From Jannaschia marina (lineage in GTDB: Bacteria > Pseudomonadota > Alphaproteobacteria > Rhodobacterales > Rhodobacteraceae): a stretch of 64,000 bases of DNA. Within the stretch, counting starts at the first letter, position 1. Each line of letters starts with the position of its first letter. Shown one piece after another: positions 16,167 through 25,807 of the stretch. The notes beneath the pieces are model-generated. The model had not been told where the DNA came from. It ran no database searches and saw nothing but the letters and a program-made list of their open reading frames with translations. A program made the position numbers and the translations under genes. The DNA lies in the NCBI RefSeq assembly GCF_013404595.1, contig NZ_JABVAX010000007.1, positions 1 through 64,000 on the forward strand, in the 5' to 3' direction.

Positions 16167-17708
16167 CTAGGCCGAGACCTGCTCGCGAAGGATGGCGGTG
16201 GTGAGCGACACCATCAGGTAGACGCCCGCGAAGACGAGGAAGGCCAGAAGCGTGTTCTCGAAGCTGCGCGGATAAGTCGCCTGGTCCGGGGCGATGGGCG
16301 GCACCGGGGTCGAGAGGTAGCGGACCTGTCGGTTGGCCTCCGTGCGCGCGACCTCGAGTTGCTGCGCCGCCTGTTGCAGCAGGAGCTGCCGGGTGACGAG
16401 CTCCTGCTGCGCCACCTCGAGTTCGGCGGTGGCGCGGGCGAGATTGCCGCCGTCGCTTTCGGTGCCCGTCAAGCTGCTGCGCAGCGTTTCGAGCTCGGCT
16501 TCGAGGCGTGCGACGTTCGACTGGGCGACCTCCACGCGGGTCTGGTTCGGGCGCGCATTGGCCAGAAGCTGGTCGAGACGCAGGCGTTCGGCGCGGATCT
16601 CGGTCTCGATCGCGCCGATCTGGCTGTAGATGAGCGACTCCTCGGCCAGGGCCGAGCCCACGCCGACGCGCTCTTTCAGGTCGACGCTCTTGGCCTGGGC
16701 CTCGAGCATCCGCTCCTCGGCGGCGGCGAAGCTGTCCATCGCGCCCTGCATCTGATCGGCGCGCAGGCGGGCGGTCAGCTGATCGACCTGCTCCTCCGCG
16801 TAACCGATGAGCGCATCGGAGAAGGCGGCCGAGACGGTCGGGTCGGCGGCGACGACCTCCATCTTGATGACGCCCTCGGTCGGATCGTAGCCGATCTCGA
16901 CCACCCGCTGGTAGAGCTTGTAGGCATCGTCGCGCGTCGCATCGGGTTCGAGCCGTTGCAGCGGATCGATCTCGGGCTGGGAGAAATGCGCGGTGAAGCC
17001 GAGGTCTGCGTCGAGCCGGTTCAGCGCATCGCGTGACAGAAGGTAGGACTGAACCGATATCGAATCCTGTTGCGTCGCGAGCCCCGTCCCCGAGAAAAGC
17101 CCGCCGAGCCCCGTGGCCCCGGCAGTCGCGGCATCGGCCTGCTGGATGATGAACTCAGATTTCGTCGCGTACATCGGCGTGGCGATCACGTAGTAGTAGA
17201 ACGCCGCGATCAACGTCGGCAGGCCGACGAAGAACGTGAGCCGCGTGGCGAGCAGCGCGAGACGCCGGCGGCGTCGGCGGGCGATGTCGCGCTGGATCTT
17301 CATGATCTCGCCGGCGCGGTGATCGGCGTCGATCGTCACCTGCGGTTGCGTTGGCGCGGGGGCCGGGCGGCTGACGGCGGGCACCTGCGCGCCGGCGGCC
17401 TGTCCCTGTCCGGGCACGAGCTGCAACATGTTCGACCGCTCGAAGGGGTCGATCCCCTGGCCGCGCAGCGCCTCGACCGCTTCCTGATCGGATTTGACCT
17501 TGAGGCCATGCTTCTGCGCGATGCGCCGCGCCATCCGCAGCTGGCGCCCGGTCGGTGCCGCTCCTGTCGGGGCGGCCGGCGAGGCGCTGTCGTTCGCCGC
17601 AGCGGCGAGCTGCGCGCGGTTGGTCGCGGGCGCGCTCTCGGGGACGGTCACGCCGGGGCGGTTGAAGCCGCCATCGGGGCGGGTGCGGTATTTTAGGGCC
17701 TTAGGCAT
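16167..17708 (-). CDS. kpsE: Capsule polysaccharide export inner-membrane protein (KpsE/RkpR family)
   Basis: The 513-residue protein has a long disordered N-terminal extension (about 1-145), then a basic stretch and a first transmembrane helix (LTFFVGLPTLIAAFYYYVI). A periplasmic coiled-coil domain follows, with a second helix near the C-terminus (LLAFLVFAGVYLMVSLTTAIL). This is the polysaccharide co-polymerase arrangement that links the inner-membrane ABC exporter to the outer-membrane channel. The extension carries an H-G-L-K-V-K-S-D-Q-E-A-V helix and is longer than in the E. coli protein. It overlaps kpsT by eight bases. Confidence 0.87.
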   Translation of the reverse strand: MPKALKYRTRPDGGFNRPGVTVPESAPATNRAQLAAAANDSASPAAPTGAAPTGRQLRMARRIAQKHGLKVKSDQEAVEALRGQGIDPFERSNMLQLVPGQGQAAGAQVPAVSRPAPAPTQPQVTIDADHRAGEIMKIQRDIARRRRRRLALLATRLTFFVGLPTLIAAFYYYVIATPMYATKSEFIIQQADAATAGATGLGGLFSGTGLATQQDSISVQSYLLSRDALNRLDADLGFTAHFSQPEIDPLQRLEPDATRDDAYKLYQRVVEIGYDPTEGVIKMEVVAADPTVSAAFSDALIGYAEEQVDQLTARLRADQMQGAMDSFAAAEERMLEAQAKSVDLKERVGVGSALAEESLIYSQIGAIETEIRAERLRLDQLLANARPNQTRVEVAQSNVARLEAELETLRSSLTGTESDGGNLARATAELEVAQQELVTRQLLLQQAAQQLEVARTEANRQVRYLSTPVPPIAPDQATYPRSFENTLLAFLVFAGVYLMVSLTTAILREQVSA

Positions 17709-18354
17709 CGTATTCGTAGAGCCTCCGCGCTTCTTCGAGCGTGTCGAAATGATGGAGCCGGCCGTCGCGCAGGACCGCGGCGGTGCTGGCGAAGCGCTCG
17801 AGGATCTCCGGCTGGTGGCTGACGATCACGACCGTCGCCTCCCGCAGCCGGTCGCGCAGGATTGAGCCGGCCTTGCGGTTGAACTCCGCGTCGGTGGTCG
17901 ACGGCATCCCCTCGTCGATGAGATAGATGTCGAATTCGAGGGCGAGCATCAGCGCGAGACTGAAGCGCGACTTCATGCCGGCGGAATAGGTGCCGACGGG
18001 CATGTCGAAATACTCCTCGATGCCGCAGAGGTAGCGGCAGAAGGCCTCCACGTAGTCGGGGTCGAGCCCGTAGAGCGTGGCGATGTAGCGCGCATTCTCG
18101 GTCGCTGTGTTCTTCTGGATGACGCCGCCCATGAAGCCGAGCGGGAAGGAGACGCGACTCGACCGGCGGATCTCGCCCTCGTCGGGTTTCTCGAGGCCCG
18201 CCATCATGTTGATGATCGTCGTCTTGCCGGTGCCGTTCGGCGCGAGGATGCCCATCGAATAGCCGAGATCGATCCGGAAGGAGGCGCGGTCAAGGATCAC
18301 CTTGCGCTGCTTCCCCGTCCAGAAGGACTTGGACACGTTCTCGAACTCGATCAT
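17701..18354 (-). CDS. kpsT: Capsule export ABC transporter ATPase KpsT
   Basis: The nucleotide-binding subunit for ABC-2 type capsule export, 217 residues. Walker A is APNGTGKTT, the signature is the KpsT-type YSAGMKSRFSLAL, and Walker B is IYLIDEGM. The start MIEFENVSKSF at 18354 is supported by GGAGG upstream. Its permease KpsM would be expected beside it but is absent from this window. Upstream on the same strand is the unrelated nhaA gene, separated by a hairpin, so kpsT probably has its own promoter within 18355-18510. Confidence 0.92.
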   Translation of the reverse strand: MIEFENVSKSFWTGKQRKVILDRASFRIDLGYSMGILAPNGTGKTTIINMMAGLEKPDEGEIRRSSRVSFPLGFMGGVIQKNTATENARYIATLYGLDPDYVEAFCRYLCGIEEYFDMPVGTYSAGMKSRFSLALMLALEFDIYLIDEGMPSTTDAEFNRKAGSILRDRLREATVVIVSHQPEILERFASTAAVLRDGRLHHFDTLEEARRLYEYDA

Positions 18355-18453
18355 CTGCCCGATCGCCTCCGAATCGAAATGACACCGGTGCCCTTCACTA
18401 TGGGCACGCTTGGTTAATTTGATAACGTCGCAATCCGTCCACAATATGGTGAA

Positions 18454-18481
18454 CCGCCGCGGATCGTGGCGTCCGCGGCGG
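18454..18481 (-). terminator. GC-rich hairpin between nhaA and kpsT
   Basis: Perfect 10-base arms CCGCCGCGGA and TCCGCGGCGG flank an 8-base loop. It begins 30 bases after the nhaA stop on the minus strand. There is no T-run, so it may be a Rho-assisted end or mRNA-stabilising hairpin rather than a classical terminator. Confidence 0.5.
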
Positions 18482-18510
18482 AAAATGTGTCGAATTGGAG
18501 GCGTTTCGCC

Positions 18511-19809
18511 TCAGGCCTCGCGCTTCTGGACCCGGGTGACCTTGCCTGCGACGAGACTGATGGCGGCGGCCGCGAAGCTGAAGAGCGCACCCATCTTCGC
18601 CGCATCCTGCACCGGTCCCGGCTCGAAGGCGACGGAGGCCACGAAGAGCGAGACGGTGAAGCCGATGGCCGCGACACAGCCGATAACGAAGAGATCCACC
18701 GTCCGCATCCCCTCGGGCAGCCCGAGCCTGAGCGTATGCGCACCGACATAGCCGAAGAGCAGCACACCGATCGGCTTGCCGATGATGAGACCGGCGAGCA
18801 CGAGCCAGGTCGGATCGCCGATAGCCGAGAACTCCACACCCGCGTTCATAAGCCCGAAGAGGAAGAGGACGACTTCGACGGGGTGCTTCAGCAAGTGCTC
18901 GGTATGGTTCAGCAAATCCGTCAGATACTGCTCCGCCTCGGCGAAGATGCCGAAGGCCCGGTCGGCGTGCGGCAGAGTCGGCACGATCGGCAGGAGGCCG
19001 AGCGCCGGGTGCAGGCCCGACTGCGCGAAGCCGAACCAGGACAGCGCACCGGCCACCAGGTAGGGCCACCAGCTGAGCTTCTGACGCACCCAGGTCGAGC
19101 GCGGCCGGATCTGGTCGCCCCGGTCGAGGCGGCGCGGCAGCCAGTTGAAGAACACATAGACGCCGACCGCCGAGGCAAGCGACAGCAGAAGCCAGGCCGG
19201 TGCAAGGTCGCCCGTCGGATAGAAGATCGCGAGGATGATGAGCCCCGCCGCATCGTCCGCGATGGCGAGCAGCAGCAGGAAACGCACCGCCGGGTGCCCC
19301 GCCCCGAAGACGAGGCGCCCGACGAGATAGGAAAAGGCGATGTCGGTCGCCGTGGGGATGGCCCAGCCGTTCGCCACCGCGTCGTAGGTGTCCGATCCGA
19401 GGAAGGCTGCGAGCCCGAGGTAGACGCCGATCGGGCCGAACATGCCGCCCGCCGTCGCGAACAGCGGCGTCGCCGCCTTCTTACCGCGCAGGCTGCCGTT
19501 CTTGAGGATGACGGCCTCCCAGACTTCCTTGCCCGCGATTGCGAAGAAGAAGGCCATTAGGATGTCGTTCACGAGGTAGTGGGCCGTCAGCACCTTGGCC
19601 GTCTCGGCATGGCCGAAGGCCTCCGCGTCCTCGCCCATCAGCTTGACCCATTTCTCCATCGACACGCCGATCGTGTCGTTGAACCAGAGCGGATACTCCA
19701 CGAGCACATGATAGCTGTGCGGGTCGGTGTTGGCCCAGACCAGCGCGATAAGTGCCCCGAAGATCAGCAGCAGCGAATAATTGGTAACGAAATTCCAGAC
19801 CCGATACAT
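18511..19809 (-). CDS. nhaA: Na+/H+ antiporter NhaA
   Basis: NhaA exchanges two protons for one sodium and handles salt and alkaline stress, as expected for a marine-type bacterium. The 432-residue membrane protein contains the paired aspartates in LAIADDAAGLIILAIFY that bind Na+, the discontinuous-helix region ATDIAFSYLVG, and the C-terminal LPEGMRTVDLFVIGCVAAIGFTVSLF. The start MYRVWNFVTNYS at 19809 has GGAGGG upstream. An upstream in-frame extension is rejected because it is not hydrophobic and crosses the intergenic region. Confidence 0.94.
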   Translation of the reverse strand: MYRVWNFVTNYSLLLIFGALIALVWANTDPHSYHVLVEYPLWFNDTIGVSMEKWVKLMGEDAEAFGHAETAKVLTAHYLVNDILMAFFFAIAGKEVWEAVILKNGSLRGKKAATPLFATAGGMFGPIGVYLGLAAFLGSDTYDAVANGWAIPTATDIAFSYLVGRLVFGAGHPAVRFLLLLAIADDAAGLIILAIFYPTGDLAPAWLLLSLASAVGVYVFFNWLPRRLDRGDQIRPRSTWVRQKLSWWPYLVAGALSWFGFAQSGLHPALGLLPIVPTLPHADRAFGIFAEAEQYLTDLLNHTEHLLKHPVEVVLFLFGLMNAGVEFSAIGDPTWLVLAGLIIGKPIGVLLFGYVGAHTLRLGLPEGMRTVDLFVIGCVAAIGFTVSLFVASVAFEPGPVQDAAKMGALFSFAAAAISLVAGKVTRVQKREA

Positions 19810-19940
19810 GCCGTCCCTCCGAGTTATTGCGGAATCTGCTATCGGAGGTGTGCCGATGCGGCAAGGTCGCGGCCTGTCATTTGCTGTGCCGAAAGACGCT
19901 TTTGCCCTCCCTATTCTGGTCATCGGCCCGGTTTCAGGTA

Positions 19941-19957
19941 TATAATTACCATGATAA
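19941..19957 (+). promoter_or_regulatory. -10 box and candidate MarR operator
   Basis: TATAAT (19941-19946) is immediately overlapped by the near-perfect palindrome TTACCATGATAA (19946-19957), of the form TTAnCATGnTAA. It lies 15 bases before the ATG of the monooxygenase gene whose partner encodes a MarR repressor. No good -35 hexamer is seen at 17 bases. Autoregulation by the downstream MarR protein is an inference. Confidence 0.45.
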
Positions 19958-19972
19958 CCAAATGAGGCCATC

Positions 19973-20266
19973 ATGACCGAACTCGCCCTTTTCGCCCGCA
20001 TCACGCCGAAACCAGAGCATCGCACCCGCGCACTCGCCGCGCTCGAAGGCATTCTCGCCCCGACCCGCGCCGAGCCGGGCTGTCTGCGCTTCGAGCTCAA
20101 CACGGGCGACGGCGACGACCCAAGCCTCTATCTGGTCGAGCAATGGCGCGACGCCGCCGCACTCGAGACGCATTATGCGCAGCCCTACGTGGCCGAGGTC
20201 TTCGCGGCCTACGCCGATTGGCTGGCGAAGCCCGTCGAGACCGTTCCCATGCGACCCCACGCCTGA
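19973..20266 (+). CDS. Antibiotic biosynthesis monooxygenase (ABM) domain protein
   Basis: The 97-residue protein is a single ABM ferredoxin-like domain: TELALFARITPKPEHRTRALAAL, PGCLRFELNTGDGDDPSLYLVEQWRD, then an amphipathic helix with ETHYAQPYV. Members include quinone-type monooxygenases and haem-degrading enzymes, and many act without cofactors. The gene overlaps the following marR gene (TGATG), so both are translated together. A MarR partner suggests a role in handling quinones or phenolics, but the substrate is not determined. Confidence 0.88.
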   Translation: MTELALFARITPKPEHRTRALAALEGILAPTRAEPGCLRFELNTGDGDDPSLYLVEQWRDAAALETHYAQPYVAEVFAAYADWLAKPVETVPMRPHA

Positions 20267-20703
20267 TGTTCTTCCTCAAGGAGCTGCCGTCGCCCGAGAT
20301 GATCTCCGGCTTCACCGGATCATCCGGTGGAGCCTCCCCCGACGCGGTCCTCGCGCGGCTCACCGCCCTGCGCGACGCGAGCCTGCGCCTGCGCCGGATC
20401 GACAGCTATCTCGCCGGCCACGGCTTCAGCCAGACGCAGTTCCTCGCGATCATGGTCATCGTCCGGGAGCCGGGGCGCGACGGCCTCTCGCCCGCCGAGA
20501 TCGCGGAGCGGCTCGACGTCTCTCGGCCCGTCCTGTCGAAGATGCTGGCCACGATGGAGCGCAACGGGCTCGTCCGTCGCGTGGCCCACGAAACGGACGG
20601 GCGTCGGAGCGAGATCCGCCCCACGGACGACGGCCGCGCCCGCTTCGACGCGCTCCTGCATGGCTACTTCGACGCCCTGATGAGCGACCTGCCCGCGACA
20701 TGA
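20266..20703 (+). CDS. MarR-family transcriptional regulator
   Basis: The 145-residue protein has the MarR winged helix: LSPAEIAERLDVSRPVLSKMLATMERNGLVRRVAHETDGRRSEIRPTDDGRARFD, with recognition helix and wing (about residues 70-125). It starts at an ATG overlapping the preceding stop and ends just before a strong terminator, so the pair forms a two-gene operon. Likely it represses its own operon through the palindrome upstream of the monooxygenase gene. This is inference. Confidence 0.92.
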   Translation: MFFLKELPSPEMISGFTGSSGGASPDAVLARLTALRDASLRLRRIDSYLAGHGFSQTQFLAIMVIVREPGRDGLSPAEIAERLDVSRPVLSKMLATMERNGLVRRVAHETDGRRSEIRPTDDGRARFDALLHGYFDALMSDLPAT

Positions 20704-20704
20704 C

Positions 20705-20727
20705 AAAGGGCCCCGACGGGGCCCTTT
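20705..20727 (+). terminator. Intrinsic terminator after marR
   Basis: Perfect arms AAAGGGCCCC and GGGGCCCTTT with loop GAC begin two bases after the marR stop. A is at the 5' side and T at the 3' side, giving a bidirectional terminator shape. Confidence 0.85.
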
Positions 20728-20758
20728 GCTTTCAGCTGAACCGGATGCCTTGCGGGAG

Positions 20759-20860
20759 ATTTGCCGGCGGCAAATACCCTGTCGGTTCCGGTGGAGGCTT
20801 TCGCGGTGCGAAAGTCCCGCTCTTACACTCTCGTGACAAGGGGGGCCAAAGCCCCCCTTG
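20759..20860. repeat. Intergenic inverted repeats between marR and groEL
   Basis: One palindrome has arms ATTTGCCG/CGGCAAAT (20759-20775). Another has arms CAAGGGGGGC and GCCCCCCTTG (20837-20860) around CAAA. The second resembles the GGGGC-aaa-GCCCC hairpin at 1372-1384. It lies 44 bases beyond the groEL stop on the minus strand and may serve as its transcript end. Confidence 0.6.
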
Positions 20861-20903
20861 TACTGCCGTGTTCGCACAGGTCGGCTAGACGCCGTCCTGT
20901 AGC

Positions 20904-22556
<1,653 letters not shown>

Positions 22557-22608
22557 CTAGATGTCAGTGTGTTGAGAGATCGGACGGCGCGGGAAGACCC
22601 GCGCGGGC

Positions 22609-22896
22609 TCAGGCGATGATGCCGAGGACGTCCGATTCCTTCATGATGAGCAGTTCTTCACCGTCGACGGTGACTTCCGTGCCCGACCACTTGCCGAAGA
22701 GCACGCGGTCGCCGGCCGAAACGGACGGCGCGATCAGCTCGCCCGAGTCCTTGCGCGCGCCTTCGCCGACCGAGACGATCTCGCCCTCGGCGGGCTTTTC
22801 CTTGGCGTTGTCGGGGATGATAAGGCCGCCAGCGGTCTTCTCCTCGGATTCGACGCGGCGGACCAGAACGCGGTCGTGAAGCGGTTTGAAAGCCAT
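22609..22896 (-). CDS. groES: 10-kDa co-chaperonin GroES
   Basis: GroES caps GroEL during folding cycles. The 95-residue protein starts [14 protein letters not shown] and contains the mobile loop ([18 protein letters not shown]) and the late [22 protein letters not shown]. An upstream AAAGG-type site and the CIRCE/promoter block precede it. Confidence 0.98.
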   Translation of the reverse strand: MAFKPLHDRVLVRRVESEEKTAGGLIIPDNAKEKPAEGEIVSVGEGARKDSGELIAPSVSAGDRVLFGKWSGTEVTVDGEELLIMKESDVLGIIA

Positions 22897-22928
22897 TTAA
22901 TCGCCTTTCAGCATGTTGTTTCCCTGTG

Positions 22929-22955
22929 CTGGCACTCACTTCACTAGAGTGCCAA
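22929..22955 (-). promoter_or_regulatory. CIRCE operator (HrcA binding site)
   Basis: The inverted repeat CTGGCACTC-N9-GAGTGCCAA matches the CIRCE consensus TTAGCACTC-N9-GAGTGCTAA in 15 of 18 arm positions, with the required nine-base spacer. It sits 33 bases upstream of the groES start and just after the predicted promoter, where HrcA would block transcription until heat shock. Confidence 0.93.
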
Positions 22956-22963
22956 CGACCGGG

Positions 22964-22992
22964 TAGCTATGCAGTGCATCCCGTGCTGTCAA
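22964..22992 (-). promoter_or_regulatory. groESL promoter
   Basis: On the minus strand TTGACA (22992-22987) and TAGCTA (22969-22964) are separated by exactly 17 bases. Transcription would start near 22957, immediately before the CIRCE arms, which is the usual layout for HrcA repression. Confidence 0.8.
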
Positions 22993-23087
22993 CACGACAG
23001 GCCGAGACAATTCCGGAGATTTCTTCACGGTACCCTCCGGGCCCGCCGGGGGGTGATTTCACGATGCGGCGACATAGGTTTGCGCCC

Positions 23088-23702
23088 ATGTCCTTGCCCG
23101 AAGACCTCGCCGCCTGCCGCCTCTGCGCCGACCGCTTCGCCGCGACGGCCACGGCCCATGCGCCCCGGCCGATCCCCTGGTTCCGGCCCGGCGCACCGAT
23201 CGTCATCGCGAGCCAGGCTCCGGGCCAGCGCGCCCATGCATCCGGCGTCCTCTTCGACGATCCGTCGGGACGGCGGCTGCGCGACTGGATGGATCTCGAC
23301 GCGGCGACCTTCTGGAACCGCGACGCCGTCGCCGTGGTGCCCATGGCCTTCTGTTTTCCGGGCTACGACGCGCAGGGCGGCGACCTGCCGCCCCCGCCCG
23401 TCTGCGCCCGGACCTGGCGCAGGGCGGTCCTCGATCACATCGGTGCGCCCCGCGCCCTCCTCCTGGTCGGCGGGGCGGCACAAGGCTGGCATCTCGGGCG
23501 CGGCCGCGTGAGCGATCGGGTGCGCGACTGGCGGGACCATGCGCCCGGGGTCTTCTGCCTGCCCCATCCGTCCTGGCGCAACACGGCATGGCTCAAGCGC
23601 AACCCCTGGTTCGAGGCCGAGACGCTGCCCGCCCTGCGCACCGCCATTCGCGCCGCCCTGCCCGACCGGCCGAAGCCCACGACCGCCGATGACGCTGCCT
23701 GA
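23088..23702 (+). CDS. Uracil-DNA glycosylase family protein, copy 1
   Basis: The 204-residue protein belongs to the uracil-DNA-glycosylase-like superfamily. An N-terminal CRLCADRFAATATAH is followed by the active-site-like ASQAPGQRAH. Further blocks are FDDPSGRRLRDWM, MAFCFPGYDA, LLLVGGAAQGWHL and the late HPSWRNTAW, the histidine-containing motif of UDGs. Such proteins remove or bind uracil in DNA, and activity here is not proven. The start ATG at 23088 is weakly supported. An in-frame ATG at 23064 is an alternative. A close paralogue overlaps its 3' end by 14 bases, an evident tandem duplication. Confidence 0.85.
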   Translation: MSLPEDLAACRLCADRFAATATAHAPRPIPWFRPGAPIVIASQAPGQRAHASGVLFDDPSGRRLRDWMDLDAATFWNRDAVAVVPMAFCFPGYDAQGGDLPPPPVCARTWRRAVLDHIGAPRALLLVGGAAQGWHLGRGRVSDRVRDWRDHAPGVFCLPHPSWRNTAWLKRNPWFEAETLPALRTAIRAALPDRPKPTTADDAA

Positions 23703-24267
23703 GGAGATCGCCGCCTGTCGGCTCTGCGCCGATCGCTTCGCGGCCACGGCGACCGCCCATGCGCCGCGCCCCGTGGTCTGGTTCGGGCCCGGGGCCCGCA
23801 TCCTCGTCGCCGGGCAGGCCCCTGGGATGCGCGTTCACATCTCCGGCCGGCCCTTCGACGACCCCTCGGGCGTCCGGCTCCGCGACTGGATGGGCGTGGA
23901 CGAGGCCACATTCTGGGACAAGACGCACATCGCGATCGCGCCGATGGCGTTCTGCTTCCCGGGCTACGACGCCAAGGGCTCCGACCTGGCACCGCCGCCG
24001 ATCTGCGCCCGGACGTGGCGGGCTCAGGCGCTTGACCACATCGGTCCGGTCGACGTGACCCTCCTCGTCGGCGGCCACGCGCAGACCTGGGCGCTTGGGC
24101 CGGGCCGCGTGACCGACCGCGTGCGCAACTGGCGGGAACATGCGCCGCGCGTCTTCTGCTTGCCCCATCCGTCCTGGCGCAATACCGCGTGGCTCAAGCG
24201 AAATCCCTGGTTCGCGGAGGAGACCCTGCCGACCCTGCGCACCGCCATCCGTGAGGCCCTGACGTGA
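23689..24267 (+). CDS. Uracil-DNA glycosylase family protein, copy 2
   Basis: The 192-residue product aligns with the previous gene along its whole length: CRLCADRFAATATAHAPRP, AGQAPGMRVH, FDDPSGVRLRDWMGVDEATFW, MAFCFPGYDA, LLVGGHAQTW, and CLPHPSWRNTAWLKRNPWF. It starts within the 3' end of copy 1 and ends overlapping the GTG of the SseB gene, so three genes are read as one operon. Differences cluster in the AGQAPG/ASQAPG motif and around the YDAKGSDLAPP region. Copy 2 has the more typical GQAPG spelling of the active-site motif. Confidence 0.87.
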   Translation: MTLPEEIAACRLCADRFAATATAHAPRPVVWFGPGARILVAGQAPGMRVHISGRPFDDPSGVRLRDWMGVDEATFWDKTHIAIAPMAFCFPGYDAKGSDLAPPPICARTWRAQALDHIGPVDVTLLVGGHAQTWALGPGRVTDRVRNWREHAPRVFCLPHPSWRNTAWLKRNPWFAEETLPTLRTAIREALT

Positions 24268-25037
24268 CGAGCGACCATACCCCCCTCGACCGTGCCCATC
24301 TCGACGCCGAGGCAAGCGGCGGCGACTCGGCCCGCCTGACGTTCTTCGAGCGGCTGGCGGAGGCGGAGCTGCATCTGCTGCTCGAGGAGGCCGAGGGCGA
24401 CACGATCACCCCGCGCCTCTTCGAGGTCGAGGGCGCGCGCTACGCGTTGGCCTTCGATCTGCCCGAGCGGCTCACCGCCTTCGCGGGTGCGGCCCCGACG
24501 GCCACGCTCTCGGGGCGGCGGCTTGCGGGGATGCTGGCCGCCGAGGGGCTGGGCCTCGGGCTGAACCTCGAAGATGCCCCCTCGGCACAGCTCCTGGAGC
24601 CGGCATCCATTGCCTGGCTGTCCGAGACGCTTTCGCACGCGCCCGACGAAACCGAGCACCGGATCGAGGCCGTCGCCCCGCCGGGTGCCCTGCCCGAGCG
24701 TCTGCTGGTCGCGCTCGATGGGAAGCTGGGGCTGGCGACGGGGCTCGCGCGCAACGCCTACCTCGCAGCGGTGACCTACGCGGGCGGCGGCCGTGGGCAC
24801 ATCCTCGGGTTCGTCGATGCCGTGCCGGGGGCGGAACCCGACCTCGCGCGCGCCGTTTCGGAGGCGCTCGTCTTCTCGGGGCTCGACGCGGGCCAGCTCG
24901 ACGTGACCTTCCTGCGTGCGCAGGCCCCACTCGCCGCGCGCCTTGCCCGACAGGGATTGCGGATCGAGATCCCTCAACCGGCCGCGCCGAAACCCGTCAC
25001 GCCACCCGGCAGCGACGGACCGCCGCGCCTGCGCTAG
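24264..25037 (+). CDS. SseB family protein
   Basis: The 257-residue protein shows the SseB N-terminal domain: LTFFERLAEAELHLLLEEAEGDTITPRLFEVEGARYALAFDLPERLTAF (about 25-73), then GLGLGLNLEDAPSAQLLEPASIAWL. SseB-type proteins are cytosolic and of poorly defined function. The name comes from an E. coli gene that enhances serine sensitivity. Start is GTG at 24264, overlapping the UDG copy 2 stop. The C-terminus is proline-rich (PKPVTPPGSDGPP). Confidence 0.82.
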   Translation: MTSDHTPLDRAHLDAEASGGDSARLTFFERLAEAELHLLLEEAEGDTITPRLFEVEGARYALAFDLPERLTAFAGAAPTATLSGRRLAGMLAAEGLGLGLNLEDAPSAQLLEPASIAWLSETLSHAPDETEHRIEAVAPPGALPERLLVALDGKLGLATGLARNAYLAAVTYAGGGRGHILGFVDAVPGAEPDLARAVSEALVFSGLDAGQLDVTFLRAQAPLAARLARQGLRIEIPQPAAPKPVTPPGSDGPPRLR

Positions 25038-25804
25038 CGACCCGTTCGCCCGGCCATCGGCGCAAGCGTCACGCCCGCTTCCGTCAGCGCGCGCCGCACC
25101 GCCCGCGCGATCGCCACAGCCTCGGGGCCGTCGCCATGCAGGCAGATCGAGTCGCAGGCCGCCGGGATCGTGCGCCCCGAATTGGCGATGATCGCGCCGC
25201 CCCTGACGAAGTCGACCATCCGCGCGGCCGCCTCCTCCGGGTCGTGGATCATCGCGCCGGGCGTACCCCGCGCCACCAGGGTCGCGTCGTCGTTGTAGCC
25301 CCGGTCGGCGAAAACCTCCCCGGTCCAACGCGCGCCGAGCGCCTCCGCCACCTCCTGCTGCGCGGTACCGGCGAGGACGAGGAGGATCACGTCGGAGTCG
25401 ACCCGGAACGCCGCCTCATAGGCCGCACCCGCAACCTTCGCGTCCTCGGATGCCATGTTGGCCAGCGCCCCGTGCAGCTTGAAGTGGCGCACCCGGGTGC
25501 CGAGCGAGGCCGCCATCGCCCGCGCAGCCCCGAACTGCCAGATGACGAGGTTGGAGATGCTGCCCGGCGGCATCGCCATGCGCCGGCGCCCGAAGCCCTG
25601 CAGATCCGGAAAGCCGGGATGCGCGCCGATCCCGACCCCGCGTTTCGCCGCGAGCGCCATGGTCCGCGCCATCACGTCCCAGTCGCCGGCATGGGCCCCG
25701 CAGGCGATATTGGCCGAGGTCACCACCTCGAGGAGCGCGGCATCGTCGCCCATCGTCCAGTCACCGAAGCTCTCGCCCATGTCCGCATTCAGATCGACCT
25801 GCAT
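25034..25804 (-). CDS. pxpA: 5-oxoprolinase subunit PxpA (LamB/YcsF)
   Basis: PxpA with PxpB and PxpC opens 5-oxoproline to glutamate using ATP, clearing a damage product of glutamine. The 256-residue protein starts VDLNADMGESFGDWTMGDD, with the LamB/YcsF metal-site block NIACGAHAGDWDVM and the later VRHFKLHGALANM and FADRGYNDDATLV. It is the last gene of the minus-strand pxpB-pxpC-pxpA set, three bases after pxpC. Confidence 0.94.
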   Translation of the reverse strand: MQVDLNADMGESFGDWTMGDDAALLEVVTSANIACGAHAGDWDVMARTMALAAKRGVGIGAHPGFPDLQGFGRRRMAMPPGSISNLVIWQFGAARAMAASLGTRVRHFKLHGALANMASEDAKVAGAAYEAAFRVDSDVILLVLAGTAQQEVAEALGARWTGEVFADRGYNDDATLVARGTPGAMIHDPEEAAARMVDFVRGGAIIANSGRTIPAACDSICLHGDGPEAVAIARAVRRALTEAGVTLAPMAGRTGR

Positions 25805-25807
25805 CGT

